39,714 nucleotides of DNA from a virus, in IMG/VR virus record IMGVR_UViG_3300030118_006568, positions 1 to 39,714 of that record; one strand, written 5' to 3'. Shown here piece by piece: positions 29,819 through 37,556 of the stretch. The position numbers and the translations under genes were made by a program. Position 1 is the first letter of the stretch; every line of letters begins with the position of its first letter. The notes beneath the pieces are model-generated. The model was not told the origin of the DNA. It worked only from the letters and a program-made list of their open reading frames with translations, and did not search any database.

Positions 29819-32241
29819 ACTTTGAAGAACAAACATATTTAGATGCCCTAGAAAATGCTCTTCTCCTCTCCAAGTATAATGTTAAAACGATCCCTCTATA
29901 TCGTGTGGTCGATGGCGTATGTAATTGCCATAAACGAGAGCGATGCGAAAGCCCTGGGAAGCATCCAGTGTGGAAAAAGTTTTATGAGAAAGCAACTAGT
30001 GACCCACAGGAAATCATTGACCTCTATACCAAGAGTTTTTACAACGTGGGGATTCCCACAGGTGAAGTGAACGGACTTGTGATACTAGACTTTGACGGCG
30101 AGGAAGGCATGCGCACGTTAGCCCAATGGCGCGAAAGGGGATTGAGTGACACATGGGAAGTGACTACGGCAAGTGGAGGCAAGCATCTTATTTATTCGCT
30201 ACCCTACGATGTGGAAATCGATGGCATACCCTTCGAGGTGCGCAACACAGTAAAAAGCATTGGCTCGGGTGTAGATGTACGGGGAGAACATGGGTTTACA
30301 GTCGCCCCAGGGAGTATCGCGCTAAAGGGACAGTACGTGTGGGATAAGTCCCCCGAGGATGAGGAATGCGCGGAAGTTGATGCATGGATGTTACGCTTAA
30401 TCTATGAATCTATGAAGAAGACACCGTCGCGCATTAATGTAGAAGAAGTGGACATTTTGATCAATTGGGATGTAGAACTATCGATGGAATTAGAATCAAA
30501 GATTAATGTTTTACGCAGTAATAACGAGAAGTTTAACGGATCTATAGACGTAAGCAAGGTTTTGTATAAAAGTGACTCCGATCGCGACTGGGCATTGATT
30601 AAGGAGATGGTTAAAGGATCGTTTTCTCCACAAGAAATAGCAGACTTCCTAGTGTTCTTCCGTCGGCTAAGAGGTGTAAAGATGAAGGATGATAGATACT
30701 ATGCGCGCTCGATAGCAAATGCACAAGCAGATGTGGAGAACGAAATGATTCGAGAGGAAGAGGCTCAAAAATTTGTGGATAGCATGACGCAAGAGGAAAT
30801 AGCCGAGGAGTTGAAGGTAGAGCGCCCCAAGCGCCCCACCGTTGACGCATTCCCGATACACGCCTTCCCACAGGTAATTCGGGAATACATTAAAAAATCG
30901 TCAAGCTCTCTCAATGTACCGCATGATTTTATTGTTGTAAATATCCTGGCTGCTGCCTCAATCGCTATTGGTAAATCTTATGAGATTGAGATCAAAAAGG
31001 GATATACGCAGCTGGCGAATATTTACATCATGTTGGTGGCCGATCCTGGCACTTCCAAGAGTCCTGCTATGAATATTGTATTCAAACCCATATTTGATAT
31101 GCAAACAGAATACGATAACAATTATGATCGCGATAAAGCAAAGTATGAAGCGGATTTAGAGGAGTATGAACGCCGATATAAAGAGTGGAAGAAATTACAA
31201 AAGGCCACGCGCGGAGAGGCCCCCCTGGACGCAAAGGGGGAACTCCTCCGCAGACCCAAGGCACCCGTGCGTAAGTCTATTTATACAACGGATGCCACAC
31301 CTGAGGCCATTTCACCCTTAATGCAAATTAATACTCGCGGTTTCGCATTAATACATGATGAACTATCCGCACATGTTAACGGAATGAACCAGTATAAGGG
31401 TGGTAAGGGAGCCGATCGACAGTTTTATCTAAGTAATTGGACGAACTCAAATATACGTGTTAATCGCAAGAAGGAAGAAGATCCGGTCATAGTCACACGT
31501 CCATGTCTAACAATAGTAGGTAATCTGCCACCAGGTACGCTGATGCAACTAGAAGAGTTACGCACCATGGCCGATGGATATACAGATCGCTATCTCATAG
31601 CTTATCCAGATATGCAACAGATCGCAGAATTCACATGGGATGATTTACCTGATCAAATACAAACAGCATGGGCCGATATCGTGAGGTGCATGTTGGAAAA
31701 AGAACCTCTAGCCGTCTACGAGGGGGAAGTGATTCCACATACCCTACAAATGTCCTTAGACGCAAAGTTTGAATGGGGAGAATGGCATACGCACTTATAC
31801 AAAGAGCGTACAGCAGAAGACTTTCAGCAGCGTCTACAAGGCGTGTTCTCTAAGATGGCTAATCAACTAGCGCGCCTAATCCTTATTCTTCACAGATTGC
31901 GCGTTGCGACGGGTGAGATTGAAGATGGCGAGATTGATGATATAACAGTAAAAAATGCGTGCGCGATTATGGACTATTTTAAGCAGAATTCGTACAAGGT
32001 ATATAAGCAAATGGAGAAGACAATGGAAGAGCAACGGGTGGAAGAGGCTATGGACTGGATAATAGTAAACGGTGGTAAGTCCACATCAAAAGAGTTCCAG
32101 ATGAGTAGAGTTTGCGGATGCGTAAAAAAAGAGGATGTTCAACATCTGTTTGCGATCCTAGAGAGCTATGGTTATGGGCGAGTGATAGAAGAGCGTGGCA
32201 AGAATGGGAAGATTAGAAAGACATTCCATGCATTTGAATAA
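29815..32241 (+). CDS. PrimPol and DUF3987 helicase fusion
   Basis: The 808-residue protein has an N-terminal bifunctional primase-polymerase domain (about 10-195) with the acid pair L-D-F-D-G (91-95), His124 (G-G-K-H-L-I-Y) and G-S-G-V-D-V-R-G. The C-terminal half (about 345-770) is a DUF3987 ATPase with Walker A-like V-A-D-P-G-T-S-K-S-P, D-A-T-P-E-A-I-S, a Walker B-like F-A-L-I-H-D-E-L and I-V-G-N-L-P-P-G. It is the primase and replicative helicase for lytic replication. Start is TTG 29815, overlapping the previous stop, with only a weak upstream site. The repeat region 32246-32488 follows directly. Confidence 0.9.
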   Translation: MNFEEQTYLDALENALLLSKYNVKTIPLYRVVDGVCNCHKRERCESPGKHPVWKKFYEKATSDPQEIIDLYTKSFYNVGIPTGEVNGLVILDFDGEEGMRTLAQWRERGLSDTWEVTTASGGKHLIYSLPYDVEIDGIPFEVRNTVKSIGSGVDVRGEHGFTVAPGSIALKGQYVWDKSPEDEECAEVDAWMLRLIYESMKKTPSRINVEEVDILINWDVELSMELESKINVLRSNNEKFNGSIDVSKVLYKSDSDRDWALIKEMVKGSFSPQEIADFLVFFRRLRGVKMKDDRYYARSIANAQADVENEMIREEEAQKFVDSMTQEEIAEELKVERPKRPTVDAFPIHAFPQVIREYIKKSSSSLNVPHDFIVVNILAAASIAIGKSYEIEIKKGYTQLANIYIMLVADPGTSKSPAMNIVFKPIFDMQTEYDNNYDRDKAKYEADLEEYERRYKEWKKLQKATRGEAPLDAKGELLRRPKAPVRKSIYTTDATPEAISPLMQINTRGFALIHDELSAHVNGMNQYKGGKGADRQFYLSNWTNSNIRVNRKKEEDPVIVTRPCLTIVGNLPPGTLMQLEELRTMADGYTDRYLIAYPDMQQIAEFTWDDLPDQIQTAWADIVRCMLEKEPLAVYEGEVIPHTLQMSLDAKFEWGEWHTHLYKERTAEDFQQRLQGVFSKMANQLARLILILHRLRVATGEIEDGEIDDITVKNACAIMDYFKQNSYKVYKQMEKTMEEQRVEEAMDWIIVNGGKSTSKEFQMSRVCGCVKKEDVQHLFAILESYGYGRVIEERGKNGKIRKTFHAFE

Positions 32242-32245
32242 TAAA

Positions 32246-32488
32246 ACCAATTGGTTGTAATTGGTTGCAGAATATTGCAACCAATGTATCCCAGTGATAC
32301 CAAGGGATTCGGCATATTTTTTCGATTGGTTGCTTGGTTGCATATAAAAAGTAAAAAAACAAAATTTACATGTATATATATATTATTAAAAATTACCCCC
32401 TTATAGTTGCAACCAATCGAAAACTGCATTTTACCCAGTAATATCAAGGGATAGCTGGTTGCAACCAACTCGCAACCAATGCAACCAA
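32246..32488. repeat. octamer array around an AT-rich core, candidate lytic origin
   Basis: TTGGTTGC or its complement GCAACCAA occurs eight times exactly (32261, 32277, 32326, 32334, 32409, 32461, 32472, 32481) and twice with one mismatch (32251, 32455). Left copies mostly point one way and right copies the other. Between them, 32342-32395 is almost pure A/T. A second repeat, CCCAGTRATAYCAAGGGAT, is at 32290 and 32434. No gene is present. This fits an origin or a large regulator-binding site beside the primase-helicase gene. Confidence 0.8.
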
Positions 32489-32508
32489 TGAACAGGGGAG
32501 TCTACACT

Positions 32509-32673
32509 GTGGAAATAAAAACAGATGAGGAATATTTTGCGGTGTTGCGTAAGATTGTGACGGGCGCGGATTATATAGATCCTGGGAAGTTATCGCCCGA
32601 AAAGTATAAGCGGGCAATGGAGCGTTATGAAGAATTATGCCAGATGGCTCACACATATAGGGGGAAAGTATGA
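32509..32673 (+). CDS. short acidic-basic helical protein, unknown
   Basis: The start is GTG 32509 because AGGGGAG lies eight bases upstream; the earlier codons (from 32479) overlap the octamer array. The 54-residue product is mostly helical (E-E-Y-F-A-V-L-R-K-I-V, P-E-K-Y-K-R-A-M-E-R-Y-E-E-L). It overlaps the next regulator gene by four bases. No family recognised. Confidence 0.6.
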   Translation: MEIKTDEEYFAVLRKIVTGADYIDPGKLSPEKYKRAMERYEELCQMAHTYRGKV

Positions 32674-33041
32674 TGAGTACAATTTTAAAGAAGTTCTCGT
32701 TAATAGATCACCAATTGCCACGTCTGGAAGAGCACAAGCGAAAAGTTATTGGATCGCGATTACGCGAACTACGTAGGGAGAAAAAGCTCTCTCAGTATAT
32801 GTTGGGACTCCTCGTGGGCGTGAGTAGGGATACGGTGTGTGCGTGGGAGTGTGGAGAGAGGGATATGCGTACCATATACAAAATGGTGTTCGCACACTTC
32901 TTCAATATCGACGAGAAGTATCTTTGGGATTACACACATACTGTGAAAGATAAGCATAAAAAGGATACTCTAGAAAACTTTGTGAGAGATCTGGACAACT
33001 CCCAACGCGAACGGCTTCACAGCCTATTAACCCACAAGTAG
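32670..33041 (+). CDS. XRE-family helix-turn-helix regulator
   Basis: The 123-residue protein has an XRE helix-turn-helix in about 27-82 (I-G-S-R-L-R-E-L-R-R-E-K-K-L-S-Q-Y-M-L-G-L-L-V-G-V-S-R-D-T-V-C-A-W-E-C-G), with an extra basic N-terminal segment. It is the third such regulator in the genome and sits after the octamer array, so it is a candidate for binding those octamers. AGGGGGAAA precedes ATG 32670. A strong terminator follows. Confidence 0.8.
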   Translation: MMSTILKKFSLIDHQLPRLEEHKRKVIGSRLRELRREKKLSQYMLGLLVGVSRDTVCAWECGERDMRTIYKMVFAHFFNIDEKYLWDYTHTVKDKHKKDTLENFVRDLDNSQRERLHSLLTHK

Positions 33042-33050
33042 CAATGGTTT

Positions 33051-33077
33051 CGGAGGATTCTATCCTCCGTTTTTTTA
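33051..33077 (+). terminator. intrinsic terminator
   Basis: CGGAGGA pairs perfectly with TCCTCCG around five bases, followed by eight T. It closes the early replication operon. Confidence 0.9.
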
Positions 33078-33128
33078 TGATCATATGAATAGACATAGTA
33101 TAATTATAGATGGGAACGGAGGTGCACA

Positions 33129-33434
33129 ATGTCAAAATATGCACGTGATAAAGGAGCAAGATTCGAGCGTGAGTTCGCTAAGTCTATTGGAGGATATCGT
33201 GTGCCACTGTCTGGCGCGATGGGCGGAGAATACTCTGGTGACGTAAAGGGTTTAGGAATGACATTCGAGTGCAAAGTACGCAAAGATGGCTTCAAAAAAA
33301 TATATGAGTGGTTGAACAATGAGCATGTGGATGCGTTAGCGATAAAGGCAGACAGGAAAGATACTCTTATAGTTATGCCCCTGGAAACATTTATGGATTA
33401 TATGCGCAAAAATATATCGGAATATTCTGTTTAA
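33129..33434 (+). CDS. Hjc-like Holliday junction resolvase
   Basis: The 101-residue protein has the PD-(D/E)XK resolvase layout of archaeal Hjc and related phage enzymes: K-G-A-R-F-E-R-E-F-A-K, V-P-L-S-G-A-M-G-G, G-D-V-K and F-E-C-K-V-R-K. It cuts branched DNA before packaging. ACGGAGGTG precedes ATG 33129. A TATAAT at 33099-33104 may be its -10, but no clear -35 is seen, so a local promoter is possible after the strong terminator at 33051. Confidence 0.8.
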   Translation: MSKYARDKGARFEREFAKSIGGYRVPLSGAMGGEYSGDVKGLGMTFECKVRKDGFKKIYEWLNNEHVDALAIKADRKDTLIVMPLETFMDYMRKNISEYSV

Positions 33435-33452
33435 AAACGAGGTGTACATTAC

Positions 33453-33623
33453 ATGGATAATACTCAGCTAGAGCTATTCGGCATGGCGGTACAAACGCAT
33501 AGGGGGTTAAAACACATATGCCTACTATGTAAAGCACGGTTTATCCCATTGCGCGATACACATTTTATATGCGAGGAGTGTTGGAATCCGTGCGATTGCA
33601 CAGAAGTACATTCAATTATATAG
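33453..33623 (+). CDS. short zinc-binding protein
   Basis: This 56-residue gene has GAGGTG upstream of ATG 33453. It has paired cysteines typical of a zinc ribbon (C-L-L-C-K near residue 23, C-E-E-C-W near 41, then C-D-C). It overlaps the start of the RinA-like regulator. Function is unknown; small zinc proteins at this site are common in phages of Bacillus-like hosts. Confidence 0.65.
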   Translation: MDNTQLELFGMAVQTHRGLKHICLLCKARFIPLRDTHFICEECWNPCDCTEVHSII

Positions 33624-33991
33624 AGAAAGAGCTATATGATTATCCCCAAACCAAGCGCCACTTAAAGAAGTTGCACGATGATATATTGAACTCTACCCCG
33701 CCCAAACATGAGATACGATCAACAGATGTATCTAATCCTACATTTTATATAGTGTCTATGCTTACTACACATAAGTTAAAATTACGCATGGAGGAGATTA
33801 TATTCGTAATAGATGTGGCGATGGTTGATACAGAATCTAGATATCGTGAAGCCTTTGAGGATAAGTATTGGGAGAGGCCATCAATATCGTGGACTAAACT
33901 ATCATTCGACCATGATATTCCGGAATCTACATTATATAGATTACGATCTATATTTATAAATAAGATTGCTGAGAGTTTAGGCATGCAGTAG
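33590..33991 (+). CDS. RinA/ArpU-like late-gene activator
   Basis: The 133-residue protein resembles late transcription regulators in form: a helical N-terminus (F-N-Y-I-E-K-E-L-Y-D-Y-P-Q-T-K-R-H-L-K-K-L-H-D-D-I), a middle helical region and a C-terminal helix-turn-helix-like segment (L-S-F-D-H-D-I-P-E-S-T-L-Y-R-L-R-S). Such activators lie just before the terminase genes, as here. The frame is open from 33569; GTG 33590 is preferred though the upstream GAGGAG is a little far, and TTG 33596 is possible. It is the natural candidate for binding the repeats at 33996. Confidence 0.75.
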   Translation: MRLHRSTFNYIEKELYDYPQTKRHLKKLHDDILNSTPPKHEIRSTDVSNPTFYIVSMLTTHKLKLRMEEIIFVIDVAMVDTESRYREAFEDKYWERPSISWTKLSFDHDIPESTLYRLRSIFINKIAESLGMQ

Positions 33992-33995
33992 ATAA

Positions 33996-34049
33996 ATTGG
34001 TAGAAAATTGGTAAAATTTAGGGGGTAAAACGTGATATTATGGTATAGT
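33996..34049 (+). promoter_or_regulatory. candidate activated late promoter
   Basis: ATTGGTA occurs at 33996 and 34007, one helical turn apart. About 30 bases further on lies TGGTATAGT (34041-34049), an extended -10 without a recognisable -35. An activator bound to the repeats could replace the -35. The activator gene is immediately upstream and the packaging genes follow. Confidence 0.55.
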
Positions 34050-34074
34050 GCGAGAAATATAACGCTTGTTCCTT

Positions 34075-34091
34075 GCTGGTTCAAATTCAGC
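34075..34091 (+). other. tRNA T-arm-like hairpin in late leader
   Basis: GCTGG, TTCAAAT and TCAGC form a five-pair stem (one G-T) with a seven-base loop exactly like a tRNA T-arm. The acceptor, D- and anticodon arms do not fit, so it is not a tRNA gene. It overlaps the terminator stem that follows by three bases, so the two folds exclude each other. Confidence 0.5.
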
Positions 34092-34109
34092 CTTCGGGCT
34101 ATTTTTTTT
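34089..34109 (+). terminator. leader terminator before terS
   Basis: AGCC, TTCG, GGCT form a stem with a stable UUCG loop, followed by A and eight T. It lies between the late promoter and terS, so late transcription must read through it. Confidence 0.8.
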
Positions 34110-34145
34110 GTTCTGGTTGGGCATCTAAAAAAAGGAGTGGGGTTA

Positions 34146-34571
34146 ATGCGAGTATCCATGCAGGATTGGACAAATGAAGATGCATTAGTCCTGCTCTCTG
34201 GATGGGCAAGAAGCGGACTCACGTTCGAACAGATAGCGGGAAACATGGGGATCTCACGTAACACGTTGCAGAACTGGAGAAAGAAGTCGCGTGAGATTCA
34301 TGAAGCTCTCCGAGTGTCCAAAGAAATAGCTGATTGCCATGTTGAGAACGCCATGTTCAAGAGTGCGATTGGCTTTTATTATAAAGAGCAAGTGGTAACT
34401 AACAAGGGTGAGGTCGTGTGGGTGGAAAAGTATGAGAAGCCCAATACGACAGCTCAGATATTTTACTTGAAGAATCGTAAGCCTAGCGTATGGACAGACC
34501 GACGCGAGATTAAGCACGAAGCGAAGATAGAGAATGTAGAGTATATCGCGGAGTGGGGGAAAAATGAGTAA
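34146..34571 (+). CDS. terminase small subunit (phBC6A51-type)
   Basis: The 141-residue protein has an N-terminal helix-turn-helix (about 15-45: L-S-G-W-A-R-S-G-L-T-F-E-Q-I-A-G-N-M-G-I-S-R-N-T-L-Q-N-W) followed by a helical and beta region with F-K-S-A-I-G-F-Y-Y-K and a late I-F-Y-L-K-N-R-K-P-S-V-W-T-D-R. This is the phBC6A51-like TerS family that recognises phage DNA for packaging. ATG 34146 follows AAAGGAG. The zinc-finger nuclease gene separates it from TerL. Confidence 0.85.
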   Translation: MRVSMQDWTNEDALVLLSGWARSGLTFEQIAGNMGISRNTLQNWRKKSREIHEALRVSKEIADCHVENAMFKSAIGFYYKEQVVTNKGEVVWVEKYEKPNTTAQIFYLKNRKPSVWTDRREIKHEAKIENVEYIAEWGKNE

Positions 34572-34573
34572 TT

Positions 34574-34582
34574 TGATATAAT
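34574..34582 (+). promoter_or_regulatory. extended -10 promoter for a leaderless message
   Basis: TGATATAAT is a perfect extended -10. Its predicted start of transcription (seven bases downstream) is the A of ATG 34589. No Shine-Dalgarno lies before that ATG. Confidence 0.55.
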
Positions 34583-34588
34583 TAGTAC

Positions 34589-35425
34589 ATGGAAAAAGAG
34601 AAGAAGTTTTCCCCTGTAAAAAGGATATATAAAGGTGTAGTTAAATTTTGTCAGTACTGTTATAATGCGTTCCGAATTCCTAGTGCATGGGTAAAAAAAG
34701 GGGGCGGAAAATTTTGCTCCCTTGAATGTAAAAGTTTATCCCAGCTCAAAGGAAAAGAATTGACATGCAAAACTTGTGGTATTACTTTCTATAAACCTAT
34801 GTATCGCTTGAATCAAGGCGGAGGAACTTACTGTTCCAATGAGTGTAAATACAATAGAAATCCCCCTTCTGAAAGAATATGCAAACAATGTGATAAGAGT
34901 TTTTTGGCACACCAGTGGGAGATAGAGCAAGGAAATGGTATTTATTGTTCTCATAAATGCTTATCACAGAGTAGAATTGTAGAAAGAATTGAACGTGTAT
35001 GTAAAAATTGTGAGATCAAATTCTATCTTATACCGTGCCTTCTGAAGCGAGATGGTGATGGATCTTTCTGTAGTCGTAAATGCAGATGGAATTATAAAGG
35101 ACCATCCTCATTAGAAATAGCTGTTGAAAAAGAAATAATAAAGTTAGGTTGGCCGTATGAGATGGAAAAGAAATTTATTACAGGTATGAGGGGTGTAGTT
35201 TACTATGCGGACTTCTTTATTCCTCATTTAGACCTTCTTATTGAAGCAGATGGTACCCAGCATAAAACGGTGGAGAAAATAAGAAGGAAAGATATAAAAA
35301 GAGACAAGTGGTTTAAAAAGCAAGGATATCAAACCATAAGAGTTCCCGAGGATGATATAAGAGAAGATCCTGAACACGCTCTTCTGTCAAGATTACCAAC
35401 TTTCCAACTATCGCTATTCGGATAG
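34589..35425 (+). CDS. zinc-finger repeat nuclease between TerS and TerL (homing-endonuclease-like)
   Basis: The 278-residue protein has four tandem zinc-binding repeats in residues 1-170, each C-x-x-C, about 17-19 residues, then C-S-x-x-C (or L-E-C-K in the first), with a conserved G-G-G or G-N-G before the second pair. The C-terminal domain (about 175-270) is a restriction-nuclease-like DUF559/Vsr-type core: Y-A-D-F-F-I-P-H-L-D-L-L-I-E-A-D-G-T-Q-H and R-D-K-W-F-K-K-Q-G-Y-Q-T-I-R-V. Zinc fingers joined to such a nuclease, inserted between terS and terL, suggest a mobile homing-type nuclease. Codon use is more AT-rich than its neighbours. It lacks a ribosome site and probably uses a leaderless message. 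Confidence 0.8.
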   Translation: MEKEKKFSPVKRIYKGVVKFCQYCYNAFRIPSAWVKKGGGKFCSLECKSLSQLKGKELTCKTCGITFYKPMYRLNQGGGTYCSNECKYNRNPPSERICKQCDKSFLAHQWEIEQGNGIYCSHKCLSQSRIVERIERVCKNCEIKFYLIPCLLKRDGDGSFCSRKCRWNYKGPSSLEIAVEKEIIKLGWPYEMEKKFITGMRGVVYYADFFIPHLDLLIEADGTQHKTVEKIRRKDIKRDKWFKKQGYQTIRVPEDDIREDPEHALLSRLPTFQLSLFG

Positions 35426-35446
35426 TTTGTTTATGGGGTGAATGGG

Positions 35447-36652
35447 GTGAAGGCTAAAATAAAATTATACACACCTCATTCTGCTCAACAAAGACTTCAC
35501 GCATCACTCAAAAGGTTCATCGTAGTAAGCTGTGGGAGAAGATTTGGGAAAACACTCATGGCCATCAATGAGTTAGTTAAACACGTCTGGGAAAATAAGG
35601 GTCAGCGTGGTTATTGGATCGCTCCAGTATATCGCCAGTGCCGTTTAGCGCATAGATTAATTACGCAAGAGTTCGATAATATCGTTAAAAGTTCCACGCT
35701 CAATCCTATGGAGATTCATTTAGTTAATGGGAGCGTCATTCAATTCGCTAGTACCGAAAACTCATCAAATATCCGTGGTGACCATGCGCATATCATGGTG
35801 ATTGATGAAGCGTCTCTAGTACCTGAAGAAGCATGGACGAATGTTTTGAGGCCGATGCTCTCAGATACTGGCGGACGTGCTATAATTATATCAACTCCAC
35901 GGGGAATCAACTCTTGGTTCCATACTTTATTCACTCGAGGCCAAGACCCAGAGTACCCAGACTACGCATCATTCAAATTCCCCACATCCGCTAATCCATA
36001 CATACCGCCCACAGAAATAGAAGAAGTACGTAGCACACTTCCCTCAGACGTATTTAAACAAGAGTATCTCGCAGAGTTCCTAGAAGATGGTGGCCAAGTG
36101 TTCCGTAACGTTATGTCATGCGTGAAAGACACACTGGAGGTGCCTATAAGTGGCCGATCCTATACTTGTTCTTGGGATATTGCTAAGCATACCGATTTTT
36201 CTGCTGTTGTCGTCATGGAAAATTCTACTGGACGAGTTGTTGCAATGGATCGATTCAATCGAGTAGACTACAGCTTGCAAGTAAAGCGCGTGGAAACAAT
36301 GGCGCGTAAATACAATAACGCTAAGGTGATACTTGACAGTAGTGGTGTGGGAGATCCTATCCTTGAGGCTGTGCAGAAAACAGGGTTAAACGTCGAAGGA
36401 TATCAATTCACCAACACGAGTAAGCAACAGTTAATTGAACACCTTGCGGTACTGATTGAGAAGCAGGAAATAAGCTATCCGAATGACAAAGTACTCATAA
36501 ACGAGTTAATGAGCTACCAATACGAGATTACTAGAGCGGGCAACATGAGATATAACGCGCCGTCTGGACAAAATGACGACTGTGTAATTGCACTAGCTCT
36601 AGCATCGTGGGGAGCGAAGCACGGAAGTATACCACAAGTGAGGTGGTTATAA
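35447..36652 (+). CDS. terminase large subunit
   Basis: The 401-residue packaging motor has an ATPase domain with Walker A (C-G-R-R-F-G-K-T, about 29-36) and Walker B (I-M-V-I-D-E-A, about 116-122), and a nuclease domain with acidic residues in W-D-I-A-K-H-T-D-F-S, L-D-S-S-G-V-G-D-P and Q-N-D-D-C-V-I-A-L-A-L-A. GTG 35447 is chosen since GGGGTGAA lies upstream; GTG 35438 is possible. It pumps DNA and cuts concatemers. The circular assembly of the contig suggests either headful packaging or cos ends. Confidence 0.95.
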   Translation: MKAKIKLYTPHSAQQRLHASLKRFIVVSCGRRFGKTLMAINELVKHVWENKGQRGYWIAPVYRQCRLAHRLITQEFDNIVKSSTLNPMEIHLVNGSVIQFASTENSSNIRGDHAHIMVIDEASLVPEEAWTNVLRPMLSDTGGRAIIISTPRGINSWFHTLFTRGQDPEYPDYASFKFPTSANPYIPPTEIEEVRSTLPSDVFKQEYLAEFLEDGGQVFRNVMSCVKDTLEVPISGRSYTCSWDIAKHTDFSAVVVMENSTGRVVAMDRFNRVDYSLQVKRVETMARKYNNAKVILDSSGVGDPILEAVQKTGLNVEGYQFTNTSKQQLIEHLAVLIEKQEISYPNDKVLINELMSYQYEITRAGNMRYNAPSGQNDDCVIALALASWGAKHGSIPQVRWL

Positions 36653-36689
36653 TCATAGGATGGGTGCGGCAGACTGTGGAGGTGATCGG

Positions 36690-36839
36690 ATGTCTGATCT
36701 AAAAGAGCTATGGGAAGCCATCTGCGAGATGAAATGGGTATTGCTTATTGCCTTAGTATTGTGCATATTCAGTTTTTATGGTGAGCTATATATATTCAAG
36801 ATGAAGGCAGAAATTGTAAAGGAAGCGATAAAGTCATGA
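36690..36839 (+). CDS. small single-pass membrane protein 1
   Basis: First gene of the small-gene cassette. The 49-residue protein has a polar start, one membrane segment (V-L-L-I-A-L-V-L-C-I-F-S-F-Y) and a basic helical tail. It starts with the shared junction GAGGTGATCGG and its stop overlaps the next start (ATGA). Function is unknown. Confidence 0.7.
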   Translation: MSDLKELWEAICEMKWVLLIALVLCIFSFYGELYIFKMKAEIVKEAIKS

Positions 36840-37009
36840 ATCAATTATTTGAGGCACTATGTAGTATATTAATAGCAGTAGCATGCGTGTTTCCTTTGAT
36901 TTATCTAAATCATTTATGGTTGTCGTATCGTCAGTTTCGTTACTATCGGGGATATTCTTATAAAGAATTAACATTTAGAAAATACTTGAAAAATGTATAT
37001 TTTGGGTAG
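36836..37009 (+). CDS. small membrane protein 2
   Basis: The 57-residue protein is coupled to the previous gene by an ATGA overlap. It has a membrane segment near the N-terminus (L-C-S-I-L-I-A-V-A-C-V-F-P-L-I-Y-L) and an aromatic, basic C-terminal tail (Y-R-Q-F-R-Y-Y-R-G-Y) that would be cytoplasmic. Its stop TAG overlaps the next junction element. Unknown function. Confidence 0.7.
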   Translation: MNQLFEALCSILIAVACVFPLIYLNHLWLSYRQFRYYRGYSYKELTFRKYLKNVYFG

Positions 37010-37017
37010 GTGAGCGG

Positions 37018-37266
37018 ATGGAAGAACTAAGTAGAAAAGAAGTGTTAGAAGAATTAGAGAGCACCCAGGATGAACTACGGAAGAAGTATACAATATTATT
37101 TTTAGAAGAGTTGCTGAAAAGAGCTGTAGAAGATGGATTCTATGTGAAAAATTGTAAAGAATCTATTAGTCATGAACATAAAATAACATTTGAACTAATA
37201 TCCGATAAAGCATACATAATCGAGGAATTCTACAAACGGCCTTGGTGGAAATTTTGGGAGAGGTGA
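37018..37266 (+). CDS. small soluble cassette protein 3
   Basis: The 82-residue protein has an N-terminal charged coiled coil (E-V-L-E-E-L-E-S-T-Q-D-E-L-R-K-K) and a beta-rich C-terminus ending P-W-W-K-F-W-E-R. The last Arg codon and stop lie in the shared junction. It has some similarity in size and strand pattern to the proteins at 37371 and 37903 (short V-x-x-x-I-E-hydrophobic strands), which may be distant relatives. Function is unknown. Confidence 0.7.
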   Translation: MEELSRKEVLEELESTQDELRKKYTILFLEELLKRAVEDGFYVKNCKESISHEHKITFELISDKAYIIEEFYKRPWWKFWER

Positions 37267-37270
37267 GCGG

Positions 37271-37366
37271 ATGAGATCATTGTTTGTGTCCTTCACAGGA
37301 ACAGTCTTAAGATTTAGTATATTTTCAGTTATATTCTGGGGTGTGTACAAGTGGATGGTGAGGTGA
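37271..37366 (+). CDS. 31-residue membrane peptide
   Basis: Very short gene with the shared start junction and its stop in the next one. The peptide (starting M-R-S-L-F-V-S-F) is mostly hydrophobic with Arg at the start, middle and end and aromatic W-G-V-Y-K-W near the end, so it probably spans or lines the membrane. Function is unknown. Confidence 0.65.
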   Translation: MRSLFVSFTGTVLRFSIFSVIFWGVYKWMVR

Positions 37367-37370
37367 TCGG

Positions 37371-37556
37371 ATGGACATAAGTCCAGTTATAAGTAAGGAT
37401 AAAGTTGATGCGTTGCTGAAGGATCTTTCAAATGCTATGTATGATGAGAAGATAATAATAACTAGTGTCGATCGAGAAAGTGTAACGAAAGAAGTAGAAT
37501 CATTAAATAGATGTGTAAAGCTTACTATAGAATACGAATTGAAGGAGGACAGGTGA
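37371..37556 (+). CDS. small soluble cassette protein 5
   Basis: The 61-residue acidic protein starts M-D-I-S-P-V-I-S-K-D-K-V and ends in a beta strand (V-K-L-T-I-E-Y-E-L-K-E-D-R). The last Arg codon AGG and the stop lie in the shared junction. Layout (helix, then paired beta strands) is like the 37018 product but shorter. Function is unknown. Confidence 0.7.
   Translation: MDISPVISKDKVDALLKDLSNAMYDEKIIITSVDRESVTKEVESLNRCVKLTIEYELKEDR

Noticed and set aside
34032-34109. Possible tRNA gene or attP site at the T-arm-like hairpin
   Set aside because: Only the T-arm fits; no acceptor, D- or anticodon arm pairs upstream. Without an integrase in the genome, an attP reading is also unsupported.
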